Positions 1 through 9,671 are shown, counted from the first letter of the stretch. The stretch: 64,000 nucleotides of DNA from Gammaproteobacteria bacterium (GCA_009840305.1 VXNY01000031.1:186001-250000); one strand, 5' to 3'. Made by a program: numbers and translations. Notes: generated by a model not told the origin, from the sequence alone.

Positions 1-335
1 TGTAAGGTTACGTTGTCTGGAACCAAGTCCTGATCGATTAACTTTCGGATGAAATCAAAATCGGGTTGCGAAGCAGCGGGAAAACCAACTTCAATCTCGA
101 TAAATCCAATATTCACGAGCAGCTCAAACATCCGAGTCTTTTCGTCAACGGTCATCGGATCGATCAGTGCCTGATTGCCATCGCGTAAGTCCACACTACA
201 CCACATAGGTGCTTCATTCAGTTGTTTGTGCGGCCAACTGCGATCTGGGAGTTCGATTGGAGAGAAAGCTCGGTACTTCCCATACGGCATGACACCGGAT
301 TTATTTCCTGATAGTTGGCTCTCGTTCATTGACAT
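1..335 (-). CDS. leuA: 2-isopropylmalate synthase, N-terminal part (cut by window edge)
   Basis: This is the first 111 codons of a minus-strand gene that continues past base 1. The translation contains PYGKYRAFSPIELPDRSWP, then WCSVDLRDGNQALIDPM and IEIEVGFPAASQPDFDF. These are the start of the DRE-TIM metallolyase barrel of the long (LeuA type 2) isopropylmalate synthases; the RDGNQ segment carries metal and substrate ligands. The enzyme condenses acetyl-CoA with 2-oxoisovalerate in the first committed step of leucine synthesis. The ATG at 335 was chosen because family similarity begins about 15 residues later; a second in-frame ATG lies at 329. The gene sits about 200 bp downstream of the TonB receptor on the same strand. 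No leucine-rich leader peptide is visible. Identification is firm. Confidence 0.93.
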   Translation of the reverse strand, partial: MSMNESQLSGNKSGVMPYGKYRAFSPIELPDRSWPHKQLNEAPMWCSVDLRDGNQALIDPMTVDEKTRMFELLVNIGFIEIEVGFPAASQPDFDFIRKLIDQDLVPDNVTL

Positions 336-430
336 CAGTAACCTATCAAGCTTGATTCAAGTAGTTGATCCGAACAAATCATTCCCTTAACTCCTCGGCA
401 TTCATCGTCCAATGTCAAACTACCCCTTCT

Positions 431-436
431 ATTATA
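431..436 (-). promoter_or_regulatory. Possible -10 box of leuA
   Basis: On the minus strand these bases read TATAAT, about 95 bp upstream of the leuA start codon and between the end of the TonB receptor gene and leuA. I see no good -35 hexamer at 16-18 bp. This is only a candidate start site that would leave a roughly 90-nt leader. Confidence 0.25.
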
Positions 437-538
437 GGAACAATAATTCAGTGAATACTTCGAGCAAAACGAGAATTCCATCCATTCTCTCAAGTGTGTA
501 GTCATACCCGCTTGTACCGAGCTACACATCTTTTTCAG

Positions 539-3406
539 TCAGTCGCTTCGGTACCGCATCGTTAGCGAGTAGTAAGGTCCTTGCCATGGTACGAGAGAAT
601 CAGAGCGCACAATCCGCCCGCAACATGCTTCAAACTGTGCTACGTCCGGAACAGCATCAAAAGCGTTTGTCACTGCAGCTGTAACCGTGAAATTTTCCTT
701 TAAATTGAACTCCACATGTGCATCCAACTGCCACTTTGCACTAAAGGTTTGAATGAGTTCTAACGAGGAGTTGCTTGCGTTTTTGTGAGAGCCAAATCGA
801 TTCGCACGAACCATTAGATTCGTGCCCCCGCGAAAACGATGATACACTGTCAAAACTCCTCGATACCGCGGCCACGTATTTTCAAAATCATAAAGACCTT
901 CGGCGTTGATTAACAGAAATGTCGTCCCATCACTGTGCGTTTGGGGTACTTGACCAACGATCTCAATCTTGTTCCAATTGACCGTACCAACTAGCTCGGT
1001 CGTACCGAATCGATTGTCAAATCTATAGGTACCGACGATGTCCAATCCCTCCGACCTTGTCTTCAGCGAGTTAGTGAAGTAGACCACTTGAGCAATGGAA
1101 TTCGCATTGGGTACTCCACGCGCGATCAGATCTGCTACGGCACGTTCATCAACAACAAACGGAGAAGATAGAGTCAGCCGATCTTCAAGTTCAACTACAT
1201 AACCATCAACTGTCATGTTCCAGTGGTCTCTAGATCCTAACACCGATCCACTCTGCGCCTGAGTTTGATTAGATGAAGGTACAGTACTGTTTCGTCGTGA
1301 CTGTGCGGTAGGACTCGATAGCACTATACCTGCGGTAATGTGCGTCGACTTTTCCGGATTGAGTGGTACAGCGCCAAAATAAGCTGCGACAGGATGACCA
1401 GTGGGAAAAATTCCTTCTGCCACTGGAATACCTTGGCTATTTATGCGGGTTACCACACTTACCGTGGAAATCTGACCAATGGTCGGAGCTTTAAAACCGG
1501 TTCCAATTGAAGATCGTATCGCTGAGTAGTTAGTAAATTTGTACTTCGTCGCAAATTTCCAAGTAGCTATGTTGCCGTAGGCACCGGCATCTTCGATCCT
1601 GCTTGCAAGATCCACTATCCAATTGTTCCCTATGTCGTAGGATAGATCAACATATCCTGCACTCCCGTCTCGAGTGCGATCCACCGAATACTGCGGAGGG
1701 TAGCCGGGGAATCCGTTTGAACCAACCGCCATGACGTTATAAATCGGGTCGCCGGCGATACAGTTGCCACCGGGTTGTGCTTCAATATCAGGATCACTGG
1801 CTATCAGTGCTTCGTGTCCAGGTATTCGACACATCGGCGTTACCAGCGCATCGTTTGGGTCTGCGTCAACTTCAGCACTAGTAATGTCCCAATTGAACGG
1901 ATCAATGCGAGCAAATGGTCCTACCATGTATGAGGCGGGATCACCCGTTCTGATTTCGTAGGAGTCTCGACGAATGTCAAAACCAAATGCAACAATTATC
2001 GGTTGTAGCCAAGCGGTCGATAGGGTCCACTCAAAGTCGAGGTTAAGAGCTACTTCGGAAGAGTTTAATTCACCTGGATGAAAAGTGGTGGGGGAACTCG
2101 GCCCCATGGAGGGATTCCAAGTGTCTTTTAGTTGATAGTTCATAGTGCTACTGCCAAATCGCAAACTCAGATCCCAATCAACAGATTGAAAAATGTTGCC
2201 GCGCAGACCCATTACTCCCGCTAGGTCATTGATGTTGCCGGTAAATTTCGGTGTGAAACCTCCTGGGAAGCGATCTCGAGGATTGAATATTGATCCATTC
2301 CTCAAGCGAATCGGGTTAAGCTGACCGACGCCGGGGCGGCGATAGAAGAACGATCCGGTGGTCTCGCTGTCTCGCCAGTTTCCGAACCCGTAGAATTCGA
2401 CAGCTCCAAGTATTTGGCTATACAACGGAACTGCAAAGTTCGCGCTCAATTTAGCATCCTCTCGTGTGGGTTCTCCCCATACCTGTTCAGGGTTAGCCAG
2501 ATTCTCTCGATACTTTGGAGTTGTGTCATCTGGAATGCCGTCCGCACCCCAAACCAGACTGAGAAGAGCCCCGTTTTGGTCTCGAATTTCGGTGAGCGAG
2601 TCTGGTCCAAATCGATCGGGCACACCGTCATCGTTTGTATCTACCGCAACTTCAGCACTCTGTGCCGGGGTTAACCCACTGCCCCCTCCTACTGCTAAGT
2701 CATAACGCTGTCCCCTTGAAGTGCCACGTGAATCGCTGTACTCTGCGCTCAAATTTATGAAGCCTTGAAGTAGCGGTAGTCCAATACTGGAAGTAAACCT
2801 AACGTCCCCGCCACCTTGAGTGTACTCTCCCACTGATGCGGTGAAAGAGGATGAATCACGAGTGTCCTTCAATTTGAAGTTAATCACGCCGGCAATTGCG
2901 TCTGAGCCATAAAGAGCGCTTGCGCCGTCATATAAAACTTCGACGGTCTTCAATGCCGACACTGGAATCGAAGCAATATCAGCTCCATGCGTTCCGCTAC
3001 CTCCTAAACGGACAAGAGCGCTTTTGTGTCGCCGTTTGTTATTCAACAGTACGAGTACTTTGTCTGAATCTAAACCACGAACGAATGGAGGACGCATAAA
3101 GGACGCGCCGTCAGATATAGGTTCACGGGAAACATTGAATGAAGGAACCAATCGCTGTACCACATCGATTAGATCTGTTGCGGTCGCAACACTTTCAATT
3201 TCTTCTTCGTCAAACAGTTGTACGGGCACAGTACTCTCGGTCGTTGACCGATCACTAGTACGAGTGCCCACTGTGATGACTTCTTCGGTTATCTCGAATT
3301 GCTCGGTAGGCTCACCAAATGTCAACAACGCACAGAATGAAAACACCCACAACAACGAAATGGAACATCGACGTGGAGATGCGTGAGTTGGACGGGCGAA
3401 TTGCAT
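539..3406 (-). CDS. TonB-dependent outer-membrane receptor
   Basis: A 955-residue outer-membrane receptor. Residues 1-31 look like a Sec signal peptide. A TonB-box-like EEVITVGTR lies at 41-49, followed by a plug domain (about 55-180) with DGASALYGSDAIAGVINF near its end. The rest is the 22-strand barrel, with alternating hydrophobic strands and long polar loops, and the chain ends SLTMRYRSD. The long plug and loops resemble receptors for larger organic ligands rather than classic siderophore receptors, but the substrate cannot be read from sequence. The ATG at 3406 is preceded by AAGGA at good spacing. It is divergent from the tRNA-Sec gene, and no exbB/tonB genes are nearby. No Fur box is evident. 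Confidence 0.9.
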   Translation of the reverse strand: MQFARPTHASPRRCSISLLWVFSFCALLTFGEPTEQFEITEEVITVGTRTSDRSTTESTVPVQLFDEEEIESVATATDLIDVVQRLVPSFNVSREPISDGASFMRPPFVRGLDSDKVLVLLNNKRRHKSALVRLGGSGTHGADIASIPVSALKTVEVLYDGASALYGSDAIAGVINFKLKDTRDSSSFTASVGEYTQGGGDVRFTSSIGLPLLQGFINLSAEYSDSRGTSRGQRYDLAVGGGSGLTPAQSAEVAVDTNDDGVPDRFGPDSLTEIRDQNGALLSLVWGADGIPDDTTPKYRENLANPEQVWGEPTREDAKLSANFAVPLYSQILGAVEFYGFGNWRDSETTGSFFYRRPGVGQLNPIRLRNGSIFNPRDRFPGGFTPKFTGNINDLAGVMGLRGNIFQSVDWDLSLRFGSSTMNYQLKDTWNPSMGPSSPTTFHPGELNSSEVALNLDFEWTLSTAWLQPIIVAFGFDIRRDSYEIRTGDPASYMVGPFARIDPFNWDITSAEVDADPNDALVTPMCRIPGHEALIASDPDIEAQPGGNCIAGDPIYNVMAVGSNGFPGYPPQYSVDRTRDGSAGYVDLSYDIGNNWIVDLASRIEDAGAYGNIATWKFATKYKFTNYSAIRSSIGTGFKAPTIGQISTVSVVTRINSQGIPVAEGIFPTGHPVAAYFGAVPLNPEKSTHITAGIVLSSPTAQSRRNSTVPSSNQTQAQSGSVLGSRDHWNMTVDGYVVELEDRLTLSSPFVVDERAVADLIARGVPNANSIAQVVYFTNSLKTRSEGLDIVGTYRFDNRFGTTELVGTVNWNKIEIVGQVPQTHSDGTTFLLINAEGLYDFENTWPRYRGVLTVYHRFRGGTNLMVRANRFGSHKNASNSSLELIQTFSAKWQLDAHVEFNLKENFTVTAAVTNAFDAVPDVAQFEACCGRIVRSDSLVPWQGPYYSLTMRYRSD

Positions 3407-3572
3407 ATAAAAGAGTCCTTTGAGTATTCACTGGGGGAGATCACATTTTAGAACGCTGAATCCATGCTCAATAGCCAGAATCTTGTATCTGATATTGGAA
3501 TAGTGATCAAAAAATTGAGCCAAAATTGTAGATAAGCGCGTCAAAACTCTATAACCACCTGAGCGAAGCAAC

Positions 3573-3601
3573 TTGACCTTCCTGCTTAACTCGTTTAAAT
3601 A
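3573..3601 (+). promoter_or_regulatory. Sigma-70 promoter of the tRNA-Sec gene
   Basis: TTGACC at 3573-3578 and TAAATA at 3596-3601 are separated by exactly 17 bp. The mature tRNA begins at 3609, so transcription would start at or within a few bases of the mature 5' end. This suits tRNA-Sec, which is transcribed alone here. Confidence 0.65.
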
Positions 3602-3608
3602 TCTCAGT

Positions 3609-3702
3609 GGAAGAGAATCGTCTCCGGTGAGATGCGCGGCCTTCAAAGCCGTTGAGATGCCTAATCGGTGTCTGGTGGGTTCGACTCCTACCTCTTCCGC
3701 CA
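3609..3702 (+). tRNA. selC: tRNA-Sec (anticodon UCA)
   Basis: A 94-nt selenocysteine tRNA with encoded CCA at 3700-3702 and discriminator G at 3699. It starts GGAAGAG, paired with CTCTTCC near the 3' end, contains the characteristic GTCTCCGGTGA D-arm, carries the anticodon TCA in CTTCAAA, and has a long variable arm and the T-arm sequence GTGGGTTCGACTCCTAC. The length and extra-long acceptor/T stack are diagnostic for the tRNA that decodes in-frame UGA through SelA and SelB. The eighth acceptor pair looks like A-C. Together with the SelD fusion at 7221-9398 it implies selenium utilisation. selA and selB are not in this window. Confidence 0.95.
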
Positions 3703-3753
3703 TGAACCGGGCGAAACGGAAGTACTTCTGGAAGGGTACATCTCACCAAGCCC

Positions 3754-4638
3754 TTACCACGGGTTTGTCTTCAATACCGCCCAACAAATCACGCCGATCG
3801 CTAACGCACCCGCGATCCATTGACCGGACCGTCCCAACCAACGTAAATTGAAGCTCGCTACCACGGCGCCAATAATTACACCACAAAACATTCCAGTGAA
3901 ATGAGCGATTACATCGGTATTTTCTCCGCCAATTCCAAGCAATATAAAAAGGCCTATAGCACCAGCGATTGGTAGTGCGTTGTATTTCCATCCCCGGCCG
4001 ATGATCAACCTTCGGCGAAAAAATAGTCCTGCAAGCAAACCGACTGCCGCAAACGTAGCCGTGGAAGCACCGATGGAAGCAAACATTGATCCTTGAATGA
4101 GTGAGTTTAGATAGTTCCCCATGGCTCCACACAAGAGTACCAACAACCAACTCAGACCGCTTCCAAAATGACGAGCGACTAGGCACCCAAAAACCACACC
4201 CATTACGGTATTTCCCACAATATGAGCTATATTTGCGTGCAGCAAAAGAGCAGTTATGCATCGCCACCATTCACCATTCTCGACCGCATGAACCCACATT
4301 GCGCCTTGATTGCGAAAGTTTGGGATGGCACCCAAAGCCTCCAACGTCCAAATACTCCAAATTAACACGACAAACACTACGCACCCGACGATACCACTGT
4401 CGATGATTGGAGACGGGGCACGTGTGCGATTGAAAATTCGATTCTCAGACAGATAGAGTGAGATTTGATCTCGAGCACTTCGCTCAAGATTATTCGGTAC
4501 TAACAAAATCCAATCGCGTTCGATGCGCTCAACTTTCGATTCGATCCCCACGGAAGTCAATACGAGCTCAAATTCGAGTATTTTTCGATAACGTTTCGCT
4601 TCGACAATCCCAACCCATTCGCGACCTTCCAAGGACAT
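3754..4638 (-). CDS. Rhomboid-family intramembrane serine protease
   Basis: A 294-residue protein with a roughly 75-residue cytoplasmic N-terminal segment followed by about seven hydrophobic segments. The rhomboid signature is present: HANIAHIVGN (H139 and N143 form the oxyanion region), GASTATF with nucleophile Ser192, and IAHFTGMFCG with catalytic His246. Active rhomboids cleave single-pass membrane proteins within the membrane; the substrate is unknown. The N-terminal extension resembles the small alpha/beta domain found in GlpG-like rhomboids. It is divergent from the GCS2-family gene, with 172 bp between them. The ATG at 4638 has no clear Shine-Dalgarno sequence. Confidence 0.88.
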   Translation of the reverse strand: MSLEGREWVGIVEAKRYRKILEFELVLTSVGIESKVERIERDWILLVPNNLERSARDQISLYLSENRIFNRTRAPSPIIDSGIVGCVVFVVLIWSIWTLEALGAIPNFRNQGAMWVHAVENGEWWRCITALLLHANIAHIVGNTVMGVVFGCLVARHFGSGLSWLLVLLCGAMGNYLNSLIQGSMFASIGASTATFAAVGLLAGLFFRRRLIIGRGWKYNALPIAGAIGLFILLGIGGENTDVIAHFTGMFCGVIIGAVVASFNLRWLGRSGQWIAGALAIGVICWAVLKTNPW

Positions 4639-4811
4639 AACTTAAACTCGGCTCCCTAGAGATTTGGAAAAGCTAATACTACCAACCAAAAACGTCATTC
4701 ACTACCAATCCAAGGGCAAGAATTTGGCAATCGAAGGTGGAACATTCCTGTTCGTAAAATTTCAAAATTGGAATTCGACACTTACGGCAAAAAACTAGCG
4801 AGACACCTTAG

Positions 4812-6233
4812 ATGGGAGACGAAATCGATCGCCGACACTTCGGTGCAGTTGACTTCAGTCGTTTTCGGCGATTGTTAAAACAAGAAACAGACCATCTGCA
4901 GAGTTTGTTGGACTCTGATCGAATAAGTGAGCGCGGAGACATTGTTGGGTTTGAACTAGAAGCTTGTATTGTCGGAGACGATGGACATCCTCGTGCTGCA
5001 AATAAAAGGTTGCTCAATGCTCTGAAAAATCCACTCGTCGTACCAGAATTATCACAATTTAACGTCGAACTCAACGGGAGTCCAACGGCCCTAACTGGAA
5101 ACGTTTTCTCTCGACTACACGATGAATTGATGTCGACTTGGGAAGACTGCCAATCAACAGCTAATGCCCTCAACTGCCACTTAGTACAAATAGGAATATT
5201 ACCTACCATTGAACAACGGCTCTTAACTTCCGAACATATGTCTGACATGGTGAGATTCCAGGCTCTCAATGATCGCCTTATGGCGTTAAGGGATGGTACG
5301 GAAATTGAGATACGTATAGAAGGTGCGGACGAAGTGTTAGATATTAGTCACGACGATGTCATGCTGGAAGCCGCAGCAACCAGTTTTCAAATCCACTTAC
5401 AGTGTAAACCGGAACGTGCGATCCGTGACTTCAACGCTGCTATTGTAGCGTCGGCTCCGATGGTTGCGCTGAGTGCGAATTCTCACTACTTGTTCGGCAA
5501 AGAGCTCTGGTCAGAAACGCGAATTCCGTTGTTTGAACAAGCGATCGACATTGGTACGAGGCATCTAAACCGAGTCTATTTTGGATCGGATTACGTGAAC
5601 GAATCGCTCATGGAAGTGTTCGCGGCTAATCTCCACGACCATGCGATTTTGTTACCTTTCGTCCAAGCAGAACCACTCCATAAATACGCACATCTTAGGT
5701 TCCAAAACGGTACTATTTGGCGATGGAACCGTCCTCTCATTGGATTTGACTATGACGGACAACCTCACCTTCGAATCGAACATCGAACAGTCCCTTCCGG
5801 ACCAACCATCAAAGATTGCATCGCAAATTGCGCGGCCTTTGTTGGTTTTGTACGGGCTTTGGTAAGCCGTACGATACCGGTTGAACAAGAAGTTCCCTTC
5901 TCCGTTGCGAAACAAAACTTTTACGCGGCGGCGACTCGTGGTTTAGCAGCAGAAATCGTATGGACCAATGGCCAAACTGTAAAGATATCCGACGTAATAA
6001 CTGAAGAATTATTGCCCGCCGCCCACGATGCATTAATAGCCGCTCACGTTCCAAAAGACGAATGTGACTTGTTCTTAGGAATCATCAATGAACGTGTTCG
6101 AAGCGGATTGAATGGAGCGACTTGGCAACGACGATGGGTCGCAAAACACGGCCGCGACTTTCCGCAACTCACTCTCGATTATGCCCGCCTACAGGAGACC
6201 AACGAACCGGTGCATACTTGGCCAACACCATGA
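4812..6233 (+). CDS. GCS2-family carboxylate-amine ligase (glutamate-cysteine ligase-like)
   Basis: A 473-residue member of the GCS2 group of ATP-dependent gamma-glutamyl ligases (YbdK/EgtA-like). Signature stretches are GFELEACIV, in which the acidic residues are expected to bind metal-ATP, and FNVELNGSP. A C-terminal helical part is consistent with the family length. Members join an amino acid amine to the gamma-carboxyl of glutamate, or have unknown amine acceptors. The reaction cannot be assigned here, and true glutathione synthesis is only one option. The last bases overlap the start of the next gene (ATGA at 6230-6233), so the two proteins are probably made together. Confidence 0.75.
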   Translation: MGDEIDRRHFGAVDFSRFRRLLKQETDHLQSLLDSDRISERGDIVGFELEACIVGDDGHPRAANKRLLNALKNPLVVPELSQFNVELNGSPTALTGNVFSRLHDELMSTWEDCQSTANALNCHLVQIGILPTIEQRLLTSEHMSDMVRFQALNDRLMALRDGTEIEIRIEGADEVLDISHDDVMLEAAATSFQIHLQCKPERAIRDFNAAIVASAPMVALSANSHYLFGKELWSETRIPLFEQAIDIGTRHLNRVYFGSDYVNESLMEVFAANLHDHAILLPFVQAEPLHKYAHLRFQNGTIWRWNRPLIGFDYDGQPHLRIEHRTVPSGPTIKDCIANCAAFVGFVRALVSRTIPVEQEVPFSVAKQNFYAAATRGLAAEIVWTNGQTVKISDVITEELLPAAHDALIAAHVPKDECDLFLGIINERVRSGLNGATWQRRWVAKHGRDFPQLTLDYARLQETNEPVHTWPTP

Positions 6234-7210
6234 AATTGTCATCAGATCTGGCATTTTTCAGAAAGTTAACCATGCGGGATGCAACTGAGCTTGCATCGGT
6301 ACTACACTCTCCTACGTTGTTCGACTTTAGTACTTCGAACCAAGCACCTTTTTTTCTCTCGATTCTTCTTCACGGAAACGAAACTTCTGGTTGGGATGCG
6401 CTACGCGCTCTCGTTCAAGACGAGTATCAGAATAAGAGCCTTCCCTCCTGTTTGATCTTGATTGGAAATGTTCAAGCTGCGCAACACAGCAAACGAATGC
6501 TGGACGGACAACCCGACTTCAATAGGATTTGGGAAGGTGGTAGTTCTCCATATGCGAAGTGGGCGGATAACGTGGTTTCATACTTGGAGTCAAAACGCCC
6601 GTGGTTTGCACTTGACGTTCATAACAATACTGGTCCCAATCCGCACCACTCAATTGTTACCAGTGTAGACGCGACTACGATGTCTGCTGCGCGACTATTC
6701 AGTCAAACTGCAATATTTGCGCAGCAACCACCCGGAGTATTAACGCGTCGCACATCGGGATTTTGTACGTCCATTACGATAGAAGCGGGTCTGCCAGAAG
6801 ACCCAGAAAGTGCAGCACGAGCGCGCGAATACATTAGTGTTTTATGGAACGCGGGTAAAGTACCAATGGTTAACACCTCTGATCAAGAGCTGTTTCAAAA
6901 TAACGTGCGTGTTCTGATCGACAACGCTGACACGATCACCGATGACCAAGTACCAAAATTTGCGCCAAAGTTATATCGTTTCAACTTCAAGATCATTCCC
7001 GAGGGCACTGAACTTGCACGCTTGGTAGTGGACCATGCCCGACTCAGAGCCGTCGATGAGGATCAGAAAGACCAAACTCGAACGTTCTTAACCTACAAAG
7101 GGAAAAATGTATCCCTTCGAAGAGACACGATCTTATCCATGTACACAGAAGATCCACGCATCGCTCGTCAGGATTGCGTTTGTTACTTTTTAGAGCCGCT
7201 GCAAGTCTAG
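6230..7210 (+). CDS. M14/AspA-type zinc hydrolase (succinylglutamate desuccinylase/aspartoacylase-like)
   Basis: A 326-residue protein starting at the ATG that overlaps the upstream stop codon; a longer frame exists upstream but runs through the GCS2 gene. LLHGNETSG gives the zinc ligands His48 and Glu51 (HxxE), LDVHNNTG gives His131, and TIEAGLP places a candidate catalytic Glu near 185. This pattern is typical of the carboxypeptidase-like fold used by succinylglutamate desuccinylase and aspartoacylase, which hydrolyse amide bonds of N-acyl amino acids. Coupled to a gamma-glutamyl ligase, it may cleave or recycle the ligase product; that is inference. It is convergent with selD, 10 bp away. 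Confidence 0.72.
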   Translation: MKLSSDLAFFRKLTMRDATELASVLHSPTLFDFSTSNQAPFFLSILLHGNETSGWDALRALVQDEYQNKSLPSCLILIGNVQAAQHSKRMLDGQPDFNRIWEGGSSPYAKWADNVVSYLESKRPWFALDVHNNTGPNPHHSIVTSVDATTMSAARLFSQTAIFAQQPPGVLTRRTSGFCTSITIEAGLPEDPESAARAREYISVLWNAGKVPMVNTSDQELFQNNVRVLIDNADTITDDQVPKFAPKLYRFNFKIIPEGTELARLVVDHARLRAVDEDQKDQTRTFLTYKGKNVSLRRDTILSMYTEDPRIARQDCVCYFLEPLQV

Positions 7211-7220
7211 CCTAGTCTCT

Positions 7221-9398
7221 TCAGTTGAGAATCCGTGAGGATTTCTCGTCCACTGTTCGCCCGACAATCGCGGCGTGTTGATATCCTGCATCGGCGAGAG
7301 CCGATAAGCACTCGCGAGAAACGGCAGAAGGAACCGCGGCTAATAGACCACCACTGGTTTGAGGATCTACTAGTGGCGCAAGATTTTGTTCTTCCACATC
7401 GGCAGTAATCTCAAACTCCTCTAACGCCTGAACATTAGCATCATGTAATGTACTCTTAATCCCTTGATTCAATAGGTCTTGAGTACTGGGTAAGAGATTC
7501 ACGGAATTTGCGAAGAGTTCGATACTCACGGTGGACTGTCGTACGAGTTCCGCACAATGCCCGACGAGTCCAAATCCACTGATGTCTATGACCGCTGACG
7601 CATCAAACTCACGGAATAAGGCGGCTGCTTGTCTGTTGGAGAGTTCCATACTCTCGATGCATTTCACTAAGTCGGCCGCTCGAGTTTTCATATACATTAA
7701 CCCCGCCAATAATATCCCTGTACCCAATGGTTTCGTGAGAATTAAATCCTGTCCCCGCAACATGCCAGATCGAAACCAAGGTGGATCAATATGTGTGCCA
7801 GTCACCGCAAAGCCCAAAGACGCTTCACTCCCTTCGGCAGAATGACCACCGACTAGGGTCACGTCGTCAGTGTTAAAAACCGAAACTGCGCCCGACAACA
7901 CTTGATAGAAGTCATCTTCCATGAGAGGTTCCGCCATCAATGGGACAGTTACCAGCGCTAACGCAATTTTGGGAACAGACCCCATAGCATATAGATCATT
8001 CAATGCGTGAGCGGCAGCAACCCGTCCAAACCGAAAAGGATCTGTAATCATTGGTTTAAAGTGATCACAACTCGTCGCTATCGTATTGGAACCAAGGTCC
8101 ACGACTGCGGCGTCATCATCTAAACCATTAATCGTTCCAAGCACGTCATTTGCTTTTAACCGAGAGAGGACACGATCTAGTAGCCGCGCGCCTAGCTTCG
8201 AAGCACAGCCGCCACAGCGCATTGCATCCGCTTCGGATTTTCTGGGCACAAAAGATGACAAAGCCGGGAACGACATTGTCCTTAGCTGTTTAAATCGACG
8301 CATGAACTTCACATCGATTCGGTGCTTCCAACGACTGATAATTTTCGAGCGTATACACCACGGTCCCTTGGAAGCGAGTGCATTGTTACCAGGAAGGCGC
8401 AAGATCGCTAGAGCTTGTCTTTGAGCGTTGTATGTACGAAGTGATTTTCCCTTGAGAAATGCTCGCGCGTTGCGTGCAAGAATCGGCCCTTCACGTACGG
8501 CGAACACGCCGGACTTTGGTCGTTCCTGACCTACGAGACAAACCATGTCGCCGCCGGCAAAGACGTTGCGATGAGAAGTACTACGTAGTTTTTTATCGAC
8601 CTTTAAAAAACCTCCTATATCAACATCGAATCCGGACTCCCGAATCCACGCCGGCGCTTCGACTCCGGTAACCCACAAAACATGATCACATGGAATCTTC
8701 GCACCATTTTCTGCTCCCACTTCTGTATCAGTCACTGTGGAGACTCGAGAGTCGACAAGAAACTTGATGTCATTTCGAGTTAGTGTTGCTACCGCGATTT
8801 TTCTCACTCGTCGATTGTGTTGAATCATCAGTTCAGGGTCGGCGGATACGATCGTGATATCGAACACTGGCCCAAACCGTTCTCTAACAGCAAGGGCAAC
8901 TTCAACGCTTCCAGGACCTCCTCCAACAACGACAAGCTTACTATGCACACCGGATTCGCCCTGTGCCACAATTAGATCCCATTCCGTAGTAAAACGTCCG
9001 ATCGGTTTAACCGCCGTGACGTTCGAGAGACCACGAAACTTTATTCCCGGTTCACCACCGGTATTGATTACTAAACAGTCATAGCGAAGATCGGGTCTTT
9101 CTCGGAGTTTGACACTGTTGTCTGAAGGACTAATTTGAACCACTTCATCTACGATTAAGCGAGCATTAGCGAAGGTGCACAGCTTCGCCAAATCGATGTG
9201 AATGTCTTCCCACGAATACATGCCATACACGAACCCCGGGAGCATTCCTGAATACGGCGAGTGAGCTTCGCGTGCGACTACAGTGATGCGAACATTGCGT
9301 TGCGGTCTCATACCGAACGCGCGCAATACTTGCACGTTTGAGTGCCCCGCCCCAACTAAGAGTAGATCTTGCTTAAAGTACGATCCAGAAGGATTCAA
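7221..9398 (-). CDS. selD: Selenide, water dikinase fused to an FAD-dependent pyridine nucleotide oxidoreductase
   Basis: A 725-residue two-domain protein. Residues 10-375 form an NDH-2-like flavoprotein, with VGAGHSN for FAD and VVVGGGPGSVE at 156-166 for NAD(P)H. Residues 385-725 are SelD. MRCGGCASKLG puts Cys398 and Lys401 at the positions of the catalytic Cys17 and Lys20 of E. coli SelD. Further on come GLDDDAAVV, HALNDLYAMG and LVDPQTSGGLL, the usual ATP and metal motifs. SelD makes selenophosphate from selenide and ATP for Sec-tRNA or 2-selenouridine synthesis. The fused flavoprotein may supply reduced selenium, which is inference. The start codon is TTG; no ATG or GTG lies upstream in frame. 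Confidence 0.93.
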   Translation of the reverse strand: MNPSGSYFKQDLLLVGAGHSNVQVLRAFGMRPQRNVRITVVAREAHSPYSGMLPGFVYGMYSWEDIHIDLAKLCTFANARLIVDEVVQISPSDNSVKLRERPDLRYDCLVINTGGEPGIKFRGLSNVTAVKPIGRFTTEWDLIVAQGESGVHSKLVVVGGGPGSVEVALAVRERFGPVFDITIVSADPELMIQHNRRVRKIAVATLTRNDIKFLVDSRVSTVTDTEVGAENGAKIPCDHVLWVTGVEAPAWIRESGFDVDIGGFLKVDKKLRSTSHRNVFAGGDMVCLVGQERPKSGVFAVREGPILARNARAFLKGKSLRTYNAQRQALAILRLPGNNALASKGPWCIRSKIISRWKHRIDVKFMRRFKQLRTMSFPALSSFVPRKSEADAMRCGGCASKLGARLLDRVLSRLKANDVLGTINGLDDDAAVVDLGSNTIATSCDHFKPMITDPFRFGRVAAAHALNDLYAMGSVPKIALALVTVPLMAEPLMEDDFYQVLSGAVSVFNTDDVTLVGGHSAEGSEASLGFAVTGTHIDPPWFRSGMLRGQDLILTKPLGTGILLAGLMYMKTRAADLVKCIESMELSNRQAAALFREFDASAVIDISGFGLVGHCAELVRQSTVSIELFANSVNLLPSTQDLLNQGIKSTLHDANVQALEEFEITADVEEQNLAPLVDPQTSGGLLAAVPSAVSRECLSALADAGYQHAAIVGRTVDEKSSRILN

Positions 9399-9671
9399 TC
9401 GCCAAGTGTCCTTGAATGTTATGAAGTTTGTAACTCTGTATTGATGTTTTAGTGAAACAAATGAAGGGAAGTCCCATTGGAATTGTGAGTCCCGTTGTAT
9501 TCCGAAGTCGCATCACAAACGACTGACCTCTGAATCATGTCAACTAGTGACTTTGATTCTCTGAATTCGAACAATCCAATGCAAACATAATGATAATGTT
9601 CGATTAGATAAAGCCGAGACTTACAATCTCAGTTTTTGAAATTTCGCTACCCTCCTGAAAGACGAAATCAG

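Noticed and set aside
335..529. Minus-strand frame ending at the leuA start, considered as a leucine leader peptide
   Set aside because: No leucine run, no attenuator hairpins and no family resemblance.
3609..3702. Mobile-element integration at tRNA-Sec, a known hotspot in enterics
   Set aside because: No integrase, no repeated tRNA end and no foreign-looking genes on either side.
3428..3703. Minus-strand frame containing EEVGVEPTRHR
   Set aside because: It is the antisense translation of the tRNA-Sec gene, a well-known artefact pattern.
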